A stretch of DNA of 42,294 nt from positions 5,458 to 47,751 of the forward strand of contig FR899413.1 in NCBI GenBank assembly GCA_000437315.1, given 5' to 3'. Of the stretch, positions 16,820-25,320 are shown piece by piece (within the stretch, counting starts at the first letter, position 1; each line of letters opens with the position of its first letter). Origin of the DNA: Mycoplasma sp. CAG:472 (GTDB taxonomy: Bacteria; Bacillota_I; Bacilli_A; RF39; UBA660). Below the pieces are notes generated by a model that searched no databases, was not told the origin of the DNA, and saw nothing but the letters and a program-made list of their open reading frames with translations. The translations under genes and the position numbers were made by a program.

Positions 16820-17347
16820 ATGAAGGAAAGTATAGGTGGAATACAATTATTTTTAATTGTTGTTATATTAGTTTTAGCTTTTGCAGGAATTATGTCACTT
16901 ACAATTAATCAATCTAATGCATTTGCTATAAAAGATCAACTTGTATCTATTTTGGAAAGTGCTGGTGGATTTGATACTAGTGCTGAATGTGTAAGTGGTT
17001 CTTGTAACACTAGCTTAAAAGATCAAGAGACTTTACAAAAAATTATAGATTCACTTGATAGTAACTCTTATAGACAAACTGGATCTTGTGAAATGATAGA
17101 GGAAAATTTAAATAAACACACTAATAAAGCCGTAGTAGTGGGCTATACCCGTACTGGTGAAAAAACTATAACTGGAAAGAAAGATTCATTTTGTATAGCA
17201 AAGATACCTGCTCAAAAGACTAATAGTGAAGATACTCTGAAAGGTTATTATTATCAAATATATGTTTTTTATCAATTAGATATTCCAATTGTAAATTCAT
17301 TATTTAATTTTAGAGCAATTGGCGAAACAAAATTATTATATAGATAG
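16820..17347 (+). CDS. pilin-like or TadE-like protein 3
   Basis: A 175-residue protein with the related N-terminus MKESIGGIQ, a hydrophobic helix (about 8-28), and a larger extracytoplasmic domain with Cys near 57, 62, 94 and 122. It ends in a beta-rich segment (YYYQIYVFYQLDIPIVNSLFNF) of the kind seen in TadE-like minor pseudopilins. It starts three bases after the second pilin-like gene and is followed by the tadZ-like gene. Confidence 0.55.
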   Translation: MKESIGGIQLFLIVVILVLAFAGIMSLTINQSNAFAIKDQLVSILESAGGFDTSAECVSGSCNTSLKDQETLQKIIDSLDSNSYRQTGSCEMIEENLNKHTNKAVVVGYTRTGEKTITGKKDSFCIAKIPAQKTNSEDTLKGYYYQIYVFYQLDIPIVNSLFNFRAIGETKLLYR

Positions 17348-17356
17348 GAGAAAAAA

Positions 17357-18355
17357 ATGAATGTTATTATTTCAAATAAAAATGAAAGTGTTTTAATGAG
17401 CTTAGGTATTGATGTAATAAAAACCTTAAATGGAGTTTTTACTGTAGATGATTTAGCTGCAACTTTTAAAAATTTTTATTACAATAAAATGATACTTGAT
17501 ATTACAGCCATTGAGGATTATGAAAATATTAATACAATACAAAATTTATCCGTGGCATTTGACATGTCTAAAGTCATTATTCTTTTAGATGATTCTAATG
17601 TTGTATCTTCACCAATGTATTTATCAAGTTTAGTATCTATGGGTATTTATAATTTTACAAAGAATGCTGATGCAATACCATTTTTAATAGATAATCCAAA
17701 TACATATAAAGATGTTGCAAATTATCAAGATTTAAATATGCGTATGGAAGAACCTAAACTTAATGATAATGCTAAAACAAATAATGTTGGTTTTATAGGA
17801 CAAAGAATTATTGGTATTAAGAATGTTACAGAACATGCTGGAGCAACAACTCTTACATATTTATTAAAAAAACACTTAGAAAAGAATTATAAAGTTAAAG
17901 CATGTGAACTTGATAAGGGTGATTTAATATATTTTAATGATAATAATCTTGATATTAATGTTAATAGTTTTGAATTAAATAAGTATTTAAGTAATTTAAA
18001 TAATAATGAAACTGAAGTTATATTAATAGATATGAATAATGCTGATGTTGAAAGTTATTTTACTGATGTGCTTTATTTAATAGAACCAGGATTAATTCAA
18101 CTTAATAAATTAATTAAATTAGATAGACAAGCATTTAATAAATTAAAAGGTAAAAAGATTATTTTAAATAGAAGTGTACTTTCACAAAGTGATGTTGCTG
18201 ATTTTGAAAAAGAAAGTGGAAGCAAAGTCTTTTATAATATGCCAAATGTTGATGATAAAATTGATGATAATGTAGTTATAAAGAAACTACTTAAAGAATT
18301 AGGTTTTACAAGAATAGACGATCATGATTCAAAAGGATTTAGTTTATTTAGATAA
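17357..18355 (+). CDS. TadZ/CpaE-like P-loop protein with degenerate Walker A
   Basis: A 332-residue protein. Residues 1-130 resemble a receiver-like atypical domain, and residues 145-332 a ParA/MinD-type domain. The P-loop region reads IIGIKNVTEHAGATTLTYLL (151-170): the GG-x-GKT core has become HAGATT, so the usual lysine is missing. A deviant P-loop is known in the TadZ family, which places the Tad machine in the cell. It follows the pilin-like genes by nine bases, so it shares their transcript. Confidence 0.72.
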   Translation: MNVIISNKNESVLMSLGIDVIKTLNGVFTVDDLAATFKNFYYNKMILDITAIEDYENINTIQNLSVAFDMSKVIILLDDSNVVSSPMYLSSLVSMGIYNFTKNADAIPFLIDNPNTYKDVANYQDLNMRMEEPKLNDNAKTNNVGFIGQRIIGIKNVTEHAGATTLTYLLKKHLEKNYKVKACELDKGDLIYFNDNNLDINVNSFELNKYLSNLNNNETEVILIDMNNADVESYFTDVLYLIEPGLIQLNKLIKLDRQAFNKLKGKKIILNRSVLSQSDVADFEKESGSKVFYNMPNVDDKIDDNVVIKKLLKELGFTRIDDHDSKGFSLFR

Positions 18356-18380
18356 ATAATGTAAAGTGGACACTTAATTA

Positions 18381-18409
18381 TTGACATAATTAGGTAAAAA
18401 AGGTAAAAT
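18381..18409 (+). promoter_or_regulatory. promoter of the first VirB2-like gene
   Basis: Perfect TTGACA and TAAAAT with 17-base spacing. The ribosome site GGAGAG lies 13 bases after the -10. Confidence 0.75.
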
Positions 18410-18434
18410 AAAGATATGTAAAGGAGAGTTGTAT

Positions 18435-18785
18435 ATGTCAGGTATTGATAATGTTGGAAATGGTGCTTTTTGTTCTACTACTGCTGAGGTATGGCAATTC
18501 ATTGGAAGAATCGTTTTAATTTTAAAAATAGTTATTCCTATTATGCTTATTGTTCTAGGAATTATAGGACTTGGAAAGGCTGTTCTTGCTGATGATGATA
18601 AAGAGATTAAAACTCAAGTTAATAAATTAATTACTAAATTTATTGCTGCAGTTGTTATATTCTTTTTACCAAACCTTGTTACAGCATGTTTCAAACTTGT
18701 TAACGGATTTAGTGAAGTTGAAGCAGATTATATGATTTGTGTAAATTGTATAAGTAGTCCAAGTAACTGTCAAGTTAGTAAGTAA
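18435..18785 (+). CDS. small two-span membrane protein, VirB2/TrbC-like
   Basis: A 116-residue protein. The short N-terminus carries a Cys (GAFCSTT). One hydrophobic helix (about 23-50) leads to the polar turn GKAVLADDDKEIKTQ, then a second helix (about 68-90), and the C-terminus has three Cys. This is the layout of VirB2/TrbC-type pilins of type IV secretion, but homology is not certain. I chose ATG 18435; TTG 18429 is too close to the GGAG. The next gene is a clear paralogue with its own promoter. Confidence 0.5.
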   Translation: MSGIDNVGNGAFCSTTAEVWQFIGRIVLILKIVIPIMLIVLGIIGLGKAVLADDDKEIKTQVNKLITKFIAAVVIFFLPNLVTACFKLVNGFSEVEADYMICVNCISSPSNCQVSK

Positions 18786-18814
18786 CCATTATATATTAAA
18801 TAATGGTTTTTTAT
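18784..18814 (+). terminator. terminator after first VirB2-like gene
   Basis: Stem AACCATTA / TAATGGTT followed by a T run, starting at the stop codon. Confidence 0.8.
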
Positions 18815-18843
18815 TTGTAATTTTTTCTAATATATGGTATAGT
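18815..18843 (+). promoter_or_regulatory. promoter of second VirB2-like gene
   Basis: TTGTAA and TATAGT with 17-base spacing, right after the terminator. The two paralogues can therefore be expressed independently. Confidence 0.6.
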
Positions 18844-18866
18844 ATTGTTACCAAAGGGGTGAAATT

Positions 18867-19241
18867 ATGAATATAGGAACAGAAAATGGATTTTGTGCTA
18901 GTACTATAACAATATGGCAAGGCCTTGGTTATGTGCTTTTAATATTTAAAATTGTGTTACCAATTGCATTAATTGTATTAGGTATAATTACTCTTGGAAA
19001 AGCAGTTATATCAGATGACGATAAAGAAGTTAAAAAAGGTATCAGAGGTCTTATTACAAAATTTATAATTGCTGTTGTAATATTTTTCTTGCCAAGTATT
19101 ATGAATGGTATTTATCCACTTATAACAGGGTTTGATATGGTAGAAAAGGACTATGATGTTTGTATGGAGTGTTTTACTCATCCAAAAGGAAATTATTGCT
19201 TAAAAAAAGTTGAAGTTTATAATGAAAATAATAGTAAATAA
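18867..19241 (+). CDS. small two-span membrane protein, VirB2/TrbC-like (paralogue)
   Basis: A 124-residue paralogue of the previous gene. It shares the N-terminal FCAST, the first helix (KIVLPIALIVLGIITL), the turn GKAVISDDDKEVKKG, the second helix (FIIAVVIFFLPS) and a Cys-containing tail. Its position right after the Tad genes suggests a surface or secretion role, but the link is inference. ATG 18867 follows AAAGGGGTG. Confidence 0.5.
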   Translation: MNIGTENGFCASTITIWQGLGYVLLIFKIVLPIALIVLGIITLGKAVISDDDKEVKKGIRGLITKFIIAVVIFFLPSIMNGIYPLITGFDMVEKDYDVCMECFTHPKGNYCLKKVEVYNENNSK

Positions 19242-19257
19242 AACTATTATTTTTTAT
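19227..19257 (+). terminator. terminator after second VirB2-like gene
   Basis: Stem AATAATAG / CTATTATT overlapping the stop codon, followed by a T run. Confidence 0.75.
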
Positions 19258-19269
19258 TTCAAGCTTAAT

Positions 19270-19285
19270 CGAACAAGTGTACTTG
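19270..19285. promoter_or_regulatory. candidate LexA-like operator upstream of uvrA
   Basis: CGAAC-AAGT-GTACT keeps the left half of the Gram-positive LexA box (CGAAC-N4-GTTCG) and only part of the right half. It also contains the inverted repeat CAAGT-GT-ACTTG. It lies about 100 bases before uvrA, a usual SOS target. Weak on sequence alone. Confidence 0.3.
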
Positions 19286-19368
19286 AAATATGCTTTTAAA
19301 TATGTTATATTAATTATGCAAAAAAAATAATTTTTGTGGTAGAATAATAAAAGCAAAGAAGGGATAGT

Positions 19369-22170
19369 ATGGATAAAATTATAATAAAGGGAGCAAGGGA
19401 AAATAATTTAAAAAATATAAATATTGAACTTCCTAAAAATAAATTAATTGTAATGACTGGTGTATCAGGTAGTGGAAAAAGTAGTTTAGCATTTGATACA
19501 ATTTTTGCTGAGGGTCAAAGAAGATATGTTGAAAGTTTATCTGCTTATGCAAGACAGTTTATTGGTGGTACAGAAAAACCAGATGTTGATTCAATCGAAG
19601 GATTATCACCCTCAATTAGTATTGATCAAAAATCTACGAATAAAAATCCACGTTCAACAGTAGGAACTATTACGGAAATATATGATTATTTAAGACTTTT
19701 ATTTGCTAGAATAGGTGTGCCTTATTGTCCAACTCATAAAATTCCTATTAAAAGTCAATCTATTGAGGAAATGACTAATAAAATTATGGAATATGATGGT
19801 AAAAAAATAAGTATTTTATCACCAATAATTCACGGTGAAAAAGGTATGCATGAGGAAGAAATTGAAGATGCTAAAAAAAGTGGTTATACTAAACTTAGAG
19901 TAAATGGTAGTTTTGTTAATGTTGATGAAGATTTTACTTTAGAAAAAAATAAAAAAGATAATATTGATATAGTAATTGATAAATTAACTGTTTCAAGTGA
20001 TGAAAGAAGCAGAATTTTCGAAGATATTGAAGCCTCTTGTAAAATGGCAAATGGTAAAGTAGTATTTTTAATTGATGAAGAAGAAATAGTTATGAGTGAA
20101 AAATATGCTTGTAATAAATGTAATTATTCTATTCCTGAACTAGAACCAAGGCTTTTTTCATTTAATTCACCCTATGGAGCATGTGATGAATGTAAGGGTA
20201 TTGGAACTAAACTTAAAATAAGTGAGGATCTTATAATGCCTGATAAAGATAAAACTTTAAATCATGGTGCACTTCTTCCTATAAATAATGATAATAATTT
20301 ATATTTTAGTGCTTTAAAACAAGTGTGTAAAAAATATGATATAGATATGGATACTCCAGTTAAAAATATTTCTCGTGAAAAACTTGATATTATATTTTAT
20401 GGTACAAAAGAAAAACTTGATTTTAAATATGAATCAAAAACTGGAAATGTTAGATATGTAACAGATTATTATGAAGGCGTAGTTAATTTACTTCAGCGAA
20501 GATATATTGAAACATCTGCATCCTGGGTAAGAGATTGGCTTTCAAATTATATGGTTGAAAGTACTTGTGAAAAATGTAAAGGTACAAGACTAAAAAAAGA
20601 AGTTTTAAATGTATTTATAAATAAAAAGAATATTTATGATTTAACAGATATGAACTTAACAAAGTTAAAAAACTTTTTAGAAAGTTTAAAACTTAATGAA
20701 GAAGAAAAAAATATAAGTTTACTTGTTTTAAAGGAAATCATTAATAGACTTACATTTTTGGAAAATGTTGGACTTAATTATTTGACTTTAAATCGTAGTG
20801 CAGAAACATTATCTGGTGGTGAAGCCCAAAGAATTAGGTTAGCTACTCAAATAGGAAGTAAACTTTCTGGTGTATTATATGTTCTTGATGAACCCTCAAT
20901 TGGACTTCATCAAAGAGATAATCAAAGACTTATTGATAGTCTTAAAGAAATGAGAGATTTAGGTAATACTTTAATTGTAGTTGAACATGATGAAGATACA
21001 ATGAGACAATGCGACTTTTTAGTGGACATTGGACCTGGTGCTGGAGAAAATGGCGGTAATGTTGTGGCTTTTGGTACCCCTGAGGAAGTTATGAAAAATA
21101 AAAATAGTTTAACCGGCAAATATTTAAGTGGAGAACTTAAAATTGAAGTGCCTAAAACTCGTAGAAAAGGAAATGGCAAATTTTTAACCATCAAAGGTGC
21201 TAAAGAAAATAATTTAAGAGATATTGATGTAGATTTTCCTTTAGGTAAATTTGTTTGTGTAACCGGTGTTTCTGGAAGTGGTAAAAGTACTTTAGTAAAT
21301 GAAATACTTTATAAAACACTTCAAAATTATGTATATAAATCAAAAGTTATTCCTGGTAAATGTGATAAAGTCGAAGGACTTTCTAATATTGATAAGGTTG
21401 TAATGATTACACAAGATGCTATTGGTAGAACACCACGAAGTAATCCAGCAACTTATGTAGGAGTTTTTGATGATATTAGAGATTTATTTACAAATACTAA
21501 AGAGGCTAAAATCAAAGGTTATGATAAGGGCAAGTTTTCTTTCAATGTAAAAGGTGGAAGATGTGAAGCCTGTCAAGGTGATGGTGTTAAAAAGATTGAA
21601 ATGCATTTTTTACCTGATGTTTATGTAACTTGTGATGTATGTCACGGTAAAAGATATAATAAAGAAACTTTAAATGTAACATACAAAGGTAAAAATATTG
21701 CTGATGTACTTGATATGCGTGTAAGTGAGGCTCTAGAATTTTTTGAAAATGTTCCTAAAATATATAATAAATTAAAAGTTTTAAATGATGTTGGCCTTTC
21801 ATATATTAAACTTGGTCAAAGTGCTGTAGAACTTTCTGGAGGAGAGGCAGGTAGAGTTAAACTTTCTAAAGAACTTCAAAAGAAGGCCACTGGTAAGAGT
21901 GTATTTATATTAGATGAACCAACGACAGGGCTTCATACTGATGATATTAAAAAATTACTTGAAATATTAAATAGTATTGTTGATAATGGTGATACTGTTA
22001 TTGTAATTGAACATAATTTGGATGTAATTAAGGTAGCAGATTATATTATTGATTTAGGGCCTGAAGGTGGAGATGGTGGTGGTAAAATAGTTTGTACTGG
22101 TACTCCAGAGGAAATAGTAAAAAATAAAAATTCTTATACAGGTTTATATTTAAAAAGATATTTAAAATAA
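19369..22170 (+). CDS. uvrA: excinuclease ABC subunit A
   Basis: A 933-residue UvrA of normal length, the damage-sensing ATPase of nucleotide excision repair. The first ATPase half has Walker A GVSGSGKSSL (about 31-40). A four-Cys zinc finger starts CNKCNY near 245. The signature ETLSGGEAQRIRLA and Walker B VLDEPSIGLHQRD follow. The second half repeats these: GVSGSGKSTL, a zinc finger opening CEACQGDG, ELSGGEAGRVKL and FILDEPTTGLH. It is monocistronic with its own terminator. uvrB is not adjacent. Confidence 0.98.
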   Translation: MDKIIIKGARENNLKNINIELPKNKLIVMTGVSGSGKSSLAFDTIFAEGQRRYVESLSAYARQFIGGTEKPDVDSIEGLSPSISIDQKSTNKNPRSTVGTITEIYDYLRLLFARIGVPYCPTHKIPIKSQSIEEMTNKIMEYDGKKISILSPIIHGEKGMHEEEIEDAKKSGYTKLRVNGSFVNVDEDFTLEKNKKDNIDIVIDKLTVSSDERSRIFEDIEASCKMANGKVVFLIDEEEIVMSEKYACNKCNYSIPELEPRLFSFNSPYGACDECKGIGTKLKISEDLIMPDKDKTLNHGALLPINNDNNLYFSALKQVCKKYDIDMDTPVKNISREKLDIIFYGTKEKLDFKYESKTGNVRYVTDYYEGVVNLLQRRYIETSASWVRDWLSNYMVESTCEKCKGTRLKKEVLNVFINKKNIYDLTDMNLTKLKNFLESLKLNEEEKNISLLVLKEIINRLTFLENVGLNYLTLNRSAETLSGGEAQRIRLATQIGSKLSGVLYVLDEPSIGLHQRDNQRLIDSLKEMRDLGNTLIVVEHDEDTMRQCDFLVDIGPGAGENGGNVVAFGTPEEVMKNKNSLTGKYLSGELKIEVPKTRRKGNGKFLTIKGAKENNLRDIDVDFPLGKFVCVTGVSGSGKSTLVNEILYKTLQNYVYKSKVIPGKCDKVEGLSNIDKVVMITQDAIGRTPRSNPATYVGVFDDIRDLFTNTKEAKIKGYDKGKFSFNVKGGRCEACQGDGVKKIEMHFLPDVYVTCDVCHGKRYNKETLNVTYKGKNIADVLDMRVSEALEFFENVPKIYNKLKVLNDVGLSYIKLGQSAVELSGGEAGRVKLSKELQKKATGKSVFILDEPTTGLHTDDIKKLLEILNSIVDNGDTVIVIEHNLDVIKVADYIIDLGPEGGDGGGKIVCTGTPEEIVKNKNSYTGLYLKRYLK

Positions 22171-22172
22171 CA

Positions 22173-22211
22173 AAATATTAGAACTTATTAATAGGTTTTA
22201 ATATTTTTTTT
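22173..22211 (+). terminator. terminator after uvrA
   Basis: Long imperfect stem built on AATATTA / TAATATT with an inner AACTTATTAATAGGTT stem, followed by eight T residues. Confidence 0.7.
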
Positions 22212-22238
22212 GCTTTTATATATAAAGTATGTTAGTAT
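22210..22238 (+). promoter_or_regulatory. promoter of GT2-gtrA operon
   Basis: TTGCTT and TAGTAT with 17-base spacing, 22 bases before the start codon. Confidence 0.55.
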
Positions 22239-22259
22239 ATAGGTAAGAAAGAAGGTACT

Positions 22260-23162
22260 ATGGAAAAAATAGCAGTATTGATACCGTGTTATAACGAATC
22301 AAAAACAGTAGCCAAAGTAGTAAAGGATTATAAAAAAGCTTTACCAGAGGCAACAATTTATGTGTATGATAATAACTCTAGCGATCATACAGATGAAATA
22401 GCAAGAAAAGCTGGAGCAACTGTAGTTTATGAATATAAACAGGGAAAAGGAAATGTAATTCGTTCAATGTTTAGAGATATTGATGCAGAGTGTTACATAA
22501 TGATAGATGGAGATGATACATATCCAGCCGAAAATGCAAGAGAAATGTGTGATTTAATATTATCTAAAAAGGCTGATATGGTAATTGGAGATAGACTATC
22601 CTCAACATATTTTACAGAAAACAAAAGACCATTTCATAATTTAGGAAATAAAATGGTAAGATTTTTAATTAATAAATTGTTTCATAATAATGTAAAAGAT
22701 ATAATGACAGGATATCGTGCATTTAGTTATGATTTTGTAAAAGGATTTCCAGTTTTATCAAAAGGATTTGAAATAGAGACAGAAATGACTATTCATGCAG
22801 TAGATAAAAACTATCATTTAGTGGAAGTTCCAGTTAATTATAAAGATAGACCAGAAGGTAGTGTATCAAAACTTAATACATATAAAGATGGTTTTAAAGT
22901 ACTTAAAACAATTGCCGTACTTTTTAAAGAATATAAACCAAGAGCATTTTTTGGAATACTTGGAACACTTTTATTAATTGTTAGTTTAATATTAGGAATT
23001 CCAGTATTAGGTAATATACCTATTCATCAAATAAGATTTGTAATTGCAAGTATATTATTCTTATTAACTTTAATGATGTATTTATCAGGTATCGTTTTAG
23101 GAGTAGTTGCTAAAAATAATAAAAAACAATATGAACTACTTATGAATTTAATGAAGAAATAA
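22260..23162 (+). CDS. family 2 glycosyltransferase, DPM1/GtrB-like
   Basis: A 300-residue GT-A enzyme. The N-terminus VLIPCYNESKTVAKVV binds the sugar nucleotide. IDGDDTYPAE (about 82-91) carries the metal-binding Asp residues, and TGYRAFS fits the dolichyl-phosphate mannosyltransferase group. Two C-terminal membrane spans (about 225-245 and 257-282) anchor it. Such enzymes transfer a sugar to undecaprenyl phosphate for decoration of the envelope. The next gene is a GtrA-like flippase one base downstream, which supports this. Confidence 0.88.
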   Translation: MEKIAVLIPCYNESKTVAKVVKDYKKALPEATIYVYDNNSSDHTDEIARKAGATVVYEYKQGKGNVIRSMFRDIDAECYIMIDGDDTYPAENAREMCDLILSKKADMVIGDRLSSTYFTENKRPFHNLGNKMVRFLINKLFHNNVKDIMTGYRAFSYDFVKGFPVLSKGFEIETEMTIHAVDKNYHLVEVPVNYKDRPEGSVSKLNTYKDGFKVLKTIAVLFKEYKPRAFFGILGTLLLIVSLILGIPVLGNIPIHQIRFVIASILFLLTLMMYLSGIVLGVVAKNNKKQYELLMNLMKK

Positions 23163-23163
23163 T

Positions 23164-23547
23164 ATGAAAAAATTAATAAATCAAATATTAAAATTTGGTG
23201 TAGTTGGAGGTATTGCTTTTGTAATAGATTATGGTATATTATTCTTACTTGCAAAAGTAATAGGATTAAATGAACTAATAAGCGCCGCAATATCATTTAT
23301 AGTTTCTCTAACATTTAATTATTTTCTAAGTACGAAATGGGTTTTTGATGCAAAAAAACAAACACCTAAAGAAGTAATTATATTTGTTCTATTAAGTGTA
23401 GTAGGATTAGGTATTAATGAAGTACTTATATATTTAGGTACAAAGAAACTTGGAATAGATGTAATGATAGTAAAATTATTTGCTACAGCAATTGTAATGG
23501 TATATAATTTTATAACAAGAAAGCTAATTATTGAAAAACATAATTAG
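23164..23547 (+). CDS. GtrA-like membrane protein (probable lipid-linked sugar flippase)
   Basis: A 127-residue protein with four hydrophobic spans. It has the GtrA hallmark, starting QILKFGVVGGIAFVIDYGILF, with NYFLSTKWVFD in the middle. GtrA proteins are thought to flip undecaprenyl-linked sugars made by a GtrB-type enzyme, which is the preceding gene. It begins one base after that gene's stop. Confidence 0.88.
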   Translation: MKKLINQILKFGVVGGIAFVIDYGILFLLAKVIGLNELISAAISFIVSLTFNYFLSTKWVFDAKKQTPKEVIIFVLLSVVGLGINEVLIYLGTKKLGIDVMIVKLFATAIVMVYNFITRKLIIEKHN

Positions 23548-23560
23548 TTTTTATTTTATG

Positions 23561-23589
23561 TTGACAAGTGTATAAAATACACATATAAT
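23561..23589 (+). promoter_or_regulatory. perfect consensus sigma-A promoter
   Basis: TTGACA, exactly 17 bases, then TATAAT. It drives the unknown gene at 23609, whose ribosome site AGAGGAG is 13 bases downstream. Confidence 0.85.
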
Positions 23590-23608
23590 TAAGTTAAGAG
23601 GAGATTAA

Positions 23609-24541
23609 ATGGAAAAGGTAAAAATAAGTAAATCATATAATTTGGAAAATGAAAGTTTTATCATTAATTATGAAGGAATAACTGAAATTAATAATAATGA
23701 TTTAAGTGATGTAAATAATTTATTAACTGATTTTGTAAATAATCATAATCGTGTTGATATGGTAACAAATGTTAGAATACTTGCAACAATTTTTAAAAAT
23801 TTTAATAATATGAAATTGGAAGTTTTTTCTCACTACAATGGTGTGTCGGAAAATATTAGGTACAAAAATGATGAGCTACTTTATTATGAAAAAGTAATTA
23901 TAAGTAAAGGATGCAAATTTGAATACAACAATTTAAATGGTATTAAATTTGAATGTGATAAACAGGGTAGTAAAGTAGTTATTTCATTATTAACAGAAAT
24001 GGTGGAGCAATTATATTTCTTAAACCAATTCAAAAAATATGATTTGAATACTGATGATAAAATATTGATTGAAATATATAGATTGTTTTATAATGAAAAT
24101 CCTGATTTTAGTGATAAAAACATAAATATAAAAATTCAGACAATGATGTCAATTTTAGTTCAATTTAATATATCACTTTCAGAATATAGTTTTACACTTT
24201 GGAAAAATTCTAAAATACCAACATCTGAAGATTTAAATATGCAAATAAATAAACTTTATTCATTTGGAAAAATAAAAAATGAAGATAATTATATAGTCCT
24301 TTCCGAAGAAGCAAAAATGGTTATAAAAACTGTTAGTAAAAGTTTAAATGAATTAATAAATAACAATGAAAATTTTTTAGAAAAGTTAATGCTTATTAGT
24401 AGAATTATTTATATAAGTAGATACCGTATTTCATTAGACACAGATATTCAAGAAATTGCTAAAATAGCAGAAGTTTCACAAGAGGATGTTTTATTATGTA
24501 GGTCTTTGGTAAAAAAAGTAGAAAATAAAAGCATAAAATAA
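23609..24541 (+). CDS. uncharacterised cytoplasmic protein
   Basis: A 310-residue protein I do not recognise. No signal peptide, membrane span or known catalytic motif is visible. The first ~140 residues alternate like a beta-rich domain (SFIINYEGITEI, KLEVFSHYNGVSE, KCKFEYNN-type strands). The second half (about 145-310) is largely helical. Its end, DTDIQEIAKIAEVSQEDVLLCRSLV, looks like a small helix-turn-helix or helical bundle. It has a perfect consensus promoter and precedes yebC with a separate weaker promoter. Confidence 0.6.
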   Translation: MEKVKISKSYNLENESFIINYEGITEINNNDLSDVNNLLTDFVNNHNRVDMVTNVRILATIFKNFNNMKLEVFSHYNGVSENIRYKNDELLYYEKVIISKGCKFEYNNLNGIKFECDKQGSKVVISLLTEMVEQLYFLNQFKKYDLNTDDKILIEIYRLFYNENPDFSDKNINIKIQTMMSILVQFNISLSEYSFTLWKNSKIPTSEDLNMQINKLYSFGKIKNEDNYIVLSEEAKMVIKTVSKSLNELINNNENFLEKLMLISRIIYISRYRISLDTDIQEIAKIAEVSQEDVLLCRSLVKKVENKSIK

Positions 24542-24551
24542 TCATAAAATA

Positions 24552-24580
24552 AAGACATTTTCTCGGAAATTTGGTAAAAT
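24552..24580 (+). promoter_or_regulatory. promoter of yebC-ftsY-ylxM
   Basis: AAGACA and TAAAAT with 17-base spacing, followed by AGAAGGAG before yebC. Confidence 0.55.
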
Positions 24581-24603
24581 AAATCTAGAAAGAAGGAGAA
24601 AAT

Positions 24604-25320
24604 ATGGGAAGAGCATATGAAGTTAGAAAAGCAAGCATTCAAAAAACAGGTGCTGCAAGAGGAAAAATTTATACAACATTTGCTAAAGAAATTTATTTAG
24701 CAGCAAAGAAAGGTATTCCTGATCCAGATTCTAATATTGTATTAAAAAGAATTATTGAAAAGGCTAAAAAAAATGAGGTACCATCAGATATAATTAATAG
24801 AGCGATTGATAAGGCAAAAGGAATGGGCCAAGACGAGTACGAAGTTGTTACATATGAGGGTTTTGGACCTGGTGCTTCAACACTTATTATTAAATGTTTA
24901 ACAGATAATGTTAACCGTACTGTAGGTTTTGTAAGAGCAGCCTTTAATAAAGTACATAAAAGTTTAGGAGTAACAAATTCAGTTGCTTATAATTATGATT
25001 ATCTAGGAGTTGTTTCATTTAAATATGATAATGAAGAAGAAATATTTGATAAACTTTTAGAGGAAGGTATCGAGCCAGTGGACTTTGAAAGTGAAGATGG
25101 GGTTATTACAATTTCAGTTAATCCAACAGATGAAAATAAATTAAAAGATGTAATTGAAAAAGTTATTCCAAATGTTGATTATCTATATGATGAAGTAGGT
25201 ATGTTTGCAAAAGATAAAGTCACTTTAGAGGGTGAAGATAAAGAAAAATTTGAACTTCTTTTAAATATGCTTAATGATATTGAGGATGTTTCAAATATTT
25301 ATCATAATGTGGAGTTATAA
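24604..25320 (+). CDS. yebC: YebC/PmpR family protein
   Basis: A 238-residue YebC family protein of full length. It starts MGRAYEVRKASIQKTGAARGKIY, close to the family's usual GRxxxxxxRK start, and has DNVNRTVGFVRAAFNK and GFGPGASTLIIKCLTDN. YebC proteins were annotated as DNA-binding regulators; more recent work ties members to ribosome function on proline-rich stretches. The ftsY start overlaps its stop by one base. Confidence 0.93.
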   Translation: MGRAYEVRKASIQKTGAARGKIYTTFAKEIYLAAKKGIPDPDSNIVLKRIIEKAKKNEVPSDIINRAIDKAKGMGQDEYEVVTYEGFGPGASTLIIKCLTDNVNRTVGFVRAAFNKVHKSLGVTNSVAYNYDYLGVVSFKYDNEEEIFDKLLEEGIEPVDFESEDGVITISVNPTDENKLKDVIEKVIPNVDYLYDEVGMFAKDKVTLEGEDKEKFELLLNMLNDIEDVSNIYHNVEL

